This document shows positions 6,443 to 9,896 of a stretch of 9,896 nt of DNA, one piece after another. The stretch is from Rhodosalinus sp046542825 (GTDB lineage: Bacteria; Pseudomonadota; Alphaproteobacteria; Rhodobacterales; Rhodobacteraceae): positions 1-9,896 of the forward strand of contig NZ_JBKHAQ010000105.1 of assembly GCF_046542825.1 (NCBI RefSeq), given 5' to 3'. Positions within the stretch are counted from its first letter, which is position 1. Each line of letters begins with the position of its first letter. Under the pieces are notes generated by a model that was given only the letters and a program-made list of their open reading frames with translations, had not been told where the DNA came from and did no database searches. Position numbers and translations under genes: made by a program.

Positions 6443-6460
6443 GTCAGGGAGTTGGACAGG

Positions 6461-7204
6461 ATGCGACTCTATCCCGCCATCGAATTGCAGAACGGCCGCT
6501 GCGTGAGCCTGCACCGCGGGCGGATCGAGGAGCCCCATGTCTGGCACGTCGATCCCGTGGCACGGGCGCGCGACTATGCCGCCGCCGGCGCCGAATGGCT
6601 GCATGTCACCGACTTGGACGCCGTGGGCGGCGAGGGCGACAACGCCGAGCTGGTCGAGGAGATCATCCGCGCCGCCGGCATCCCCGTGCAGGTGGGCGGC
6701 GGCATCCGCTCGGTCGAGCGGATCGACCACTGGATGGATCGCGGCGCGGGCCGCGTGGTGGTGGGCACCCTTGCGGTGACGCGGCCGGACCTCGTCAAGC
6801 AGGCCGCGAAATATCACCCCGACGCGGTGGTGCTGGCGGTCGATGTCTGGCAGGGCACCGTCACCTCGCACGGCTGGCGCGAGGCCAGCGCCTTCGCCCC
6901 CGCCGATTTCATCGCGCAGTTCGAGGGCGAGCCGCTGGCCGCGATCATGGTCACCGACATCACCGCCGATATCGACGGGGTGGAGGAGCCGCTGGCGCTG
7001 GTCACGGAACTGGCCGGTGTCGCGCGGACGCCGGTGATCGCCTCCGGCCTCGTGCATTCGCTCGACGACATCGCGCGGCTGAAATATGTCCCCGGCGTCT
7101 GGGGCGCGGTGGTGGGCCGCCCGCTGCTGGCGCGCGACTTCACGCTGGACGAGGCGCTGGCGATGGCCGCCGAACCGCGCGGAGAGACGGCCGAGTTCAT
7201 CTGA
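6461..7204 (+). CDS. HisA-family TIM-barrel protein (divergent ProFAR isomerase-like)
   Basis: A 247-residue (beta/alpha)8 barrel clearly in the HisA/HisF family: LYPAIELQNGRCV at the first strand, LHVTDLDAV (47-55), GGGIRS (79-84) for one phosphate, and VVGRPLLARDFTLDEAL (217-233) near the end. HisA isomerises ProFAR in histidine biosynthesis. Several hallmark residues differ. The catalytic Asp8 (PAID) is Glu8 here; the second Asp is kept (Asp128 in LAVDVWQG); the usual DGT-type loop after TDI reads TADIDG; and the second phosphate motif SGG is SGLV (195-198). No his gene adjoins it. It is therefore either a working but unusual HisA or a paralogue with another substrate. The ATG at 6461 follows AGGGAG by nine bases; a TTG at 6452 is in frame but overlaps that site. 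Confidence 0.8.
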   Translation: MRLYPAIELQNGRCVSLHRGRIEEPHVWHVDPVARARDYAAAGAEWLHVTDLDAVGGEGDNAELVEEIIRAAGIPVQVGGGIRSVERIDHWMDRGAGRVVVGTLAVTRPDLVKQAAKYHPDAVVLAVDVWQGTVTSHGWREASAFAPADFIAQFEGEPLAAIMVTDITADIDGVEEPLALVTELAGVARTPVIASGLVHSLDDIARLKYVPGVWGAVVGRPLLARDFTLDEALAMAAEPRGETAEFI

Positions 7205-7212
7205 GCGGCAGG

Positions 7213-7242
7213 CGTGCCGGACGGCACGGGGCGGCGTCCGGC
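7213..7242. repeat. Overlapping alternative hairpins between convergent genes
   Basis: CGTGCCG (7213-7219) pairs with CGGCACG (7222-7228) around GA. Alternatively GCCGGAC (7216-7222) pairs with GTCCGGC (7236-7242). The two stems exclude each other. They lie between the 3' ends of the hisA-like and UPF0173 genes and may serve as transcript ends for both strands, although there is no T-run. Confidence 0.4.
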
Positions 7243-7291
7243 GCTCCAGCGCGATACGGCTGTCGCCTGGCGCCCCCCGCCTGTGCCCGCC

Positions 7292-7987
7292 TCACAGCTC
7301 GATGGGTTCCATCACCTGCGGCTCGATCACGTCGACACCCGGCAGTCCGTCGATCAGCGCCTGCGCGGATTGTTCGAGGATCGGAAACGTCCGGTAGTGG
7401 CAGGGGATGACCGTCTTGAAATCGAAGAAGGTCTTGGCGGCATAGGCCGCGCGTTTCATGTCCATCGTGAAGTGGCCGCCGGCGCAGAGGATGCCGATCT
7501 CGGGCGCGTGCAGGTCGTTGAAGACCTTCATGTCGGACATCACGTCGGTGTCGCCCGAGAAATAGATCGTGCGCCCGCCGTGCGCGATCATGAAACCCGA
7601 TTCGGTGCCGGTGTAGACCGGGCGCCCCTCGTCGTCCGAAAGCGAGGAGGAATGCACGGCGTTGACCATCGTCACCGCCACGTCGCCCAGCATCACCGTG
7701 CCGCCCTTGTTGAAGCCCACGGTCTCGACCCCGTCGCGCTTTTCCAGCCAGCCGGCGAGATCGAAGATCGTGACCACCGGGATGCCCAGGTCCTTCGCGA
7801 TCTGCGGGGCGTCGTTGACGTGGTCGAAATGGCCATGGCTGACGAGCACATGGGTCGCGCCGGCGATCGCCTCGGCGCGCCGCTCTTCGGGGAAGAGGGG
7901 GTTGCCGGTGACCCAGGGGTCCACCAGCAGGTTCTGGTCGCCGAGCTCGATGCGGAAGCCGGCATGGCCGAGCCAGGTGAGTTTCAT
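7292..7987 (-). CDS. UPF0173 family metal-dependent hydrolase (metallo-beta-lactamase fold)
   Basis: A 231-residue cytoplasmic hydrolase of the UPF0173/YtkL family. It opens with the family's MKLTWLGHAGFRI, and the metal motif SHGHFDH supplies His51, His53, Asp55 and His56. Further likely ligands are His112 (NAVHSSS), Asp146 (FSGDTD) and His197 (PCHYRTFP). The lid-like GGHFTMD segment at 170-176 is also typical. The natural substrate of the family is not established. The ATG at 7987 is preceded by GAGGAG eight bases away, and the longer frame to 8242 runs into a palindromic repeat, so I reject that extension. The gene is convergent with the hisA-like gene and divergent from the ceramidase-like gene. 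All metal residues are present, so it should be active. Confidence 0.93.
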   Translation of the reverse strand: MKLTWLGHAGFRIELGDQNLLVDPWVTGNPLFPEERRAEAIAGATHVLVSHGHFDHVNDAPQIAKDLGIPVVTIFDLAGWLEKRDGVETVGFNKGGTVMLGDVAVTMVNAVHSSSLSDDEGRPVYTGTESGFMIAHGGRTIYFSGDTDVMSDMKVFNDLHAPEIGILCAGGHFTMDMKRAAYAAKTFFDFKTVIPCHYRTFPILEQSAQALIDGLPGVDVIEPQVMEPIEL

Positions 7988-8026
7988 CGGGCGTCTCCTC
8001 GGTTGGGGTGTGCGCGCGGAGCCTAG

Positions 8027-8109
8027 CACTTCGCGCGGCGCGTGCCATGGGGGCGGTTTTCCGGCGGAGCGGCCTTGCGGCCGCCCACCTTCTGGCACTT
8101 CGTGCGGCG
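8027..8109. repeat. Near-identical 14-base direct repeats flanking a GC-rich palindromic stretch
   Basis: CACTTCGCGCGGCG (8027-8040) and CACTTCGTGCGGCG (8096-8109) differ at one base and are 69 bases apart. Between them are further short inverted repeats such as GCGGCC/GGCCGC around TTGC. The second copy leads straight into the triple palindrome at 8109-8151, so the copies may mark the edge of a mobile or duplicated intergenic repeat. Confidence 0.45.
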
Positions 8110-8173
8110 GGGGCGCTGCCCCCGTCGGCCTGCGGCCGACTCCCCCGGGGGTATTTCGGGCAAGAGGAAGGAC
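8109..8173. repeat. Triple-palindrome intergenic repeat (Rhodobacteraceae type)
   Basis: Three palindromes follow each other: GGGGGC/GCCCCC around GCT (8109-8123), GTCGGCC/GGCCGAC around TGC (8124-8140), and CCCCCGGGGG (8142-8151). TATTTCGGGCAAGAGGAAGG follows (8152-8171). I recall the same layout, a GC palindrome run ending in CCCCGGnGTATTT and then an A/G-rich tail, as a common dispersed intergenic element in Rhodobacteraceae; that is from memory and was not searched. It lies between the divergent UPF0173 and ceramidase-like genes, so any promoter for the latter is inside or right after it. Confidence 0.6.
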
Positions 8174-8240
8174 CTCTGGCTGGAACCGGCGGAGGCGGGG
8201 GTTATCTTGCGGCATGACCGGGGCGGGACGGGGCAGGGGC

Positions 8241-8903
8241 ATGGAGTGGACGCGGCAGATCGACAGCTATTGCGAGCGGCTCGACGCGAGCTACTGGGCG
8301 GAGCCCGTCAACGCGGTGACCAACGCGGCCTTCCTGATCGCGGCTGTCGTGATGTGGGCCCGTGTGCGGGGGCAGGGGCTGCCGCTGGCGATGGCGCTCG
8401 TGTGGGTGCTGGCGGCGATCGGTGTGGGCAGCTACCTCTTTCACACCCACGCGCAGGTCTGGTCGGCGCTTCTGGACGTGCTGCCCATCCTGCTTTTCAT
8501 CCTGATCTACATCTATGCCGCGAACCGGCATTACTGGGGGCTCTCGCGGCTCTGGTCGGGGCTGGGGGTGGCGGCCTTCTTTCCCTATGCCGTCGCCACC
8601 GTCCCGCTGTTCCAGATGGTGCCGGGGTTGGGCAGTTCGGCAGGCTATGCGCCCGTGCCGCTGCTGATCCTGGTCTATGCCGTCCTGCTGCGCCGCCGCC
8701 TGCCGCAGGTGGCGCGGGGGCTCGCCATCGGGGCGGGCCTGCTGATCGCCTCGCTCACCTTCCGCACGCTCGATCTGCCGCTCTGCGGGGTCGTGCCCGT
8801 CGGCACGCATTTCATGTGGCACATCCTCAACGGGCTGATGCTGGGCTGGATGATCGAGGTCTATCGCCGGCACATGCTTGCGAGCGGCCAGCGGGGGCTG
8901 TAG
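8241..8903 (+). CDS. Ceramidase-like membrane hydrolase (CREST superfamily)
   Basis: A 220-residue integral membrane protein with about seven hydrophobic helices. The residues that build the zinc site in alkaline ceramidase ACER3 are all present with the same spacing: Ser64 and His68 in GSYLFHTHAQ, Asp79 in SALLDVLP, and His190 and His194 in GTHFMWHILNG. WAEPVNAVTNAAF near residues 19-31 matches the conserved N-terminal motif. In eukaryotes these enzymes hydrolyse the ceramide amide bond; the bacterial substrate is unknown and may be another lipid amide such as an ornithine lipid or N-acyl amino acid (inference). I start at the ATG at 8241 because homologues begin with a similar MDW-like sequence. 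An ATG at 8214 would add nine Gly/Arg-rich residues, and anything further upstream is repeat. The gatC ribosome binding site follows 19 bases after the stop, so cotranscription is possible. Confidence 0.88.
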   Translation: MEWTRQIDSYCERLDASYWAEPVNAVTNAAFLIAAVVMWARVRGQGLPLAMALVWVLAAIGVGSYLFHTHAQVWSALLDVLPILLFILIYIYAANRHYWGLSRLWSGLGVAAFFPYAVATVPLFQMVPGLGSSAGYAPVPLLILVYAVLLRRRLPQVARGLAIGAGLLIASLTFRTLDLPLCGVVPVGTHFMWHILNGLMLGWMIEVYRRHMLASGQRGL

Positions 8904-8938
8904 ATCGTGCCCGATCCGAGCCAAGGAGGCGCCCGCCC

Positions 8939-9226
8939 ATGTCGATCGACACCCGCACCGCGGCGCATGTCGCGCATCTCGCCCGTATCAGGGTGGAGGA
9001 GGATGAGCTGCCCGCGCTGGCAGAGGAGTTCAACCGCATTCTCGGGTTCATCGAGGAACTCAACGAGGTGGATGTCGAAGGGATCGAGCCGATGGTGAGC
9101 GTCACGCCCATGCGGCTGAAGCGGCGCGCGGACGTGGTGACCGATGGCGGCATGCCGGACAAGGTGCTGTCGAACGCGCCCGACGCGCGCGAGGGCTTCT
9201 TTGCCGTTCCGAAGGTGGTGGAATGA
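8939..9226 (+). CDS. gatC: Asp-tRNA(Asn)/Glu-tRNA(Gln) amidotransferase subunit C
   Basis: A 95-residue subunit that stabilises GatA and joins it to GatB in the enzyme that converts misacylated Glu-tRNA(Gln) or Asp-tRNA(Asn) to the amide form. The GatC pattern is clear: TAAHVAHLARIRVEEDEL at the N-terminal helix, FNRILGFIEELNEVDVEGIEPMVSV in the middle, and the end LSNAPDAREGFFAVPKVVE. The ATG at 8939 has an excellent AAGGAGG at 8923-8929. The stop overlaps the gatA start (ATGA, 9223-9226), indicating coupled translation of the two subunits. Length is normal. Confidence 0.97.
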   Translation: MSIDTRTAAHVAHLARIRVEEDELPALAEEFNRILGFIEELNEVDVEGIEPMVSVTPMRLKRRADVVTDGGMPDKVLSNAPDAREGFFAVPKVVE

Positions 9227-9896
9227 CCGCGCTGAATGCGCTGACCCTGGCCGAGGCGCGCGATGCGCTGCGGCGTGGCGATGTCACAAGCGTTGCCCTG
9301 ACCGAGGCCTGCCTTGACGCGATCGAAGGCGCGGGCGCGCTGGGGGCGGTGGCGCATCCGACCCCCGATCTGGCGCTGGAGCGGGCGCGCGCGGCCGATG
9401 AGCGCCTGCAGGGGCGCGAAGAGGCGCCCGCGATGTGCGGCATCCCGATCGGGGTCAAGGACCTCTTCTGCACCGAGGGCGTGGCGAGCCAGGCGGCCAG
9501 CCGCATCCTGCAGGGGTTCCGCCCGGAATACGAAAGCACGGTGACCGCGCAGCTTCGAGATGCGGGCGCGGTGATGCTGGGCAAGCTGAACATGGACGAA
9601 TTCGCCATGGGCAGCAGCAACGAGACCAGCGTCTACGGCCCTGCCGTGAACCCGTGGCGCGTGGACGACCGGCAACTCACGCCCGGGGGGTCCTCGGGCG
9701 GGTCCGCGGCGGCTGTGGCGGCCGATCTCTGCCTTGCCGCCACCGGCACCGACACCGGGGGGTCGATCCGCCAGCCCGCCGCCTTCACCGGGATCGTGGG
9801 GCTGAAGCCCACCTACGGGCGCTGTTCGCGCTGGGGGATCGTGGCCTTTGCCTCGTCCCTCGACCAGGCGGGCCCGATGACGCGCACGGTGCGCGA
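9223..9896 (+). CDS. gatA: Asp-tRNA(Asn)/Glu-tRNA(Gln) amidotransferase subunit A (3' truncated by window)
   Basis: The first 224 residues of the glutaminase subunit, which releases ammonia from glutamine for transfer to the tRNA-bound acid on GatB. The amidase-signature catalytic triad is complete: Lys79 in GVKDLF, the cis-Ser157 in GGSSGGS, and the nucleophile Ser181 in TGTDTGGSIRQPAA, with spacing like that of Staphylococcus GatA (79, 154, 178). The start at 9223 overlaps the gatC stop by four bases. The frame is open to the last base, and about half of the roughly 490-residue protein lies beyond the window, as presumably does gatB. Confidence 0.97.
   Translation, partial: MTALNALTLAEARDALRRGDVTSVALTEACLDAIEGAGALGAVAHPTPDLALERARAADERLQGREEAPAMCGIPIGVKDLFCTEGVASQAASRILQGFRPEYESTVTAQLRDAGAVMLGKLNMDEFAMGSSNETSVYGPAVNPWRVDDRQLTPGGSSGGSAAAVAADLCLAATGTDTGGSIRQPAAFTGIVGLKPTYGRCSRWGIVAFASSLDQAGPMTRTVR

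Noticed and set aside
8008..8217. A 69-codon plus-strand frame in the UPF0173-ceramidase gap
   Set aside because: It is a translation of the palindromic intergenic repeat and lacks a ribosome binding site.
7662..8240. N-terminal extension of the ceramidase-like frame
   Set aside because: The extra residues lie antisense to UPF0173 and across the palindromic repeat. The conserved protein begins at the ATG at 8241 (or possibly 8214).

Overview
The base composition (very GC-rich), the gene order and the protein families point to an alphaproteobacterium of the Rhodobacter/Roseobacter group. The run helicase C-terminus, S4-domain protein, FdxA ferredoxin, CarD is an arrangement I recognise from that group. 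No tRNA, rRNA, CRISPR array or transposase was seen.

Layout. (1) Bases 1-2325, plus strand: 3' end of a helicase-related protein, an Hsp15-like S4 protein translationally coupled to it, the 7Fe ferredoxin fdxA, and carD. Between fdxA and carD is a possible promoter followed by a strongly folded segment that ends in a terminator-like hairpin; it may be a small RNA or an attenuating leader for carD. (2) Bases 2326-2666 hold no gene I can support, but do hold a cluster of palindromes built from alternating CTTGAAAG octamers on an 11-base period. (3) An Lrp/AsnC regulator (minus) diverges from hppD (plus, tyrosine catabolism), which ends in a clear intrinsic terminator. (4) Bases 4430-6333 are a graveyard of an aerobic benzoyl-CoA (box) cluster: a 3' stub of boxA, an apparently intact hot-dog thioesterase, a boxR with frameshifts and an internal deletion, and the C-terminal piece of a 3-hydroxyacyl-CoA dehydrogenase. 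TGCA-type inverted repeats that could be old BoxR operators survive around them. (5) A HisA-family protein with altered active-site and phosphate-loop residues is preceded by a foldable leader; it converges on a minus-strand UPF0173 metal-dependent hydrolase. (6) A GC-rich palindromic intergenic repeat precedes a seven-helix ceramidase-like membrane hydrolase. (7) gatC and the start of gatA follow, the gatC-gatA part of the tRNA-dependent amidotransferase, with gatA cut by the window end.

Most intact genes are housekeeping (translation, RNA polymerase control, electron transfer). The accessory part is catabolic: hppD under a probable local Lrp regulator, and the decayed benzoate cluster beside it, so an aromatic-degradation island seems to have been partly lost. 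Most promising for follow-up are the carD leader, the box remnant with its one surviving gene, the alternating palindromes, and the HisA paralogue.
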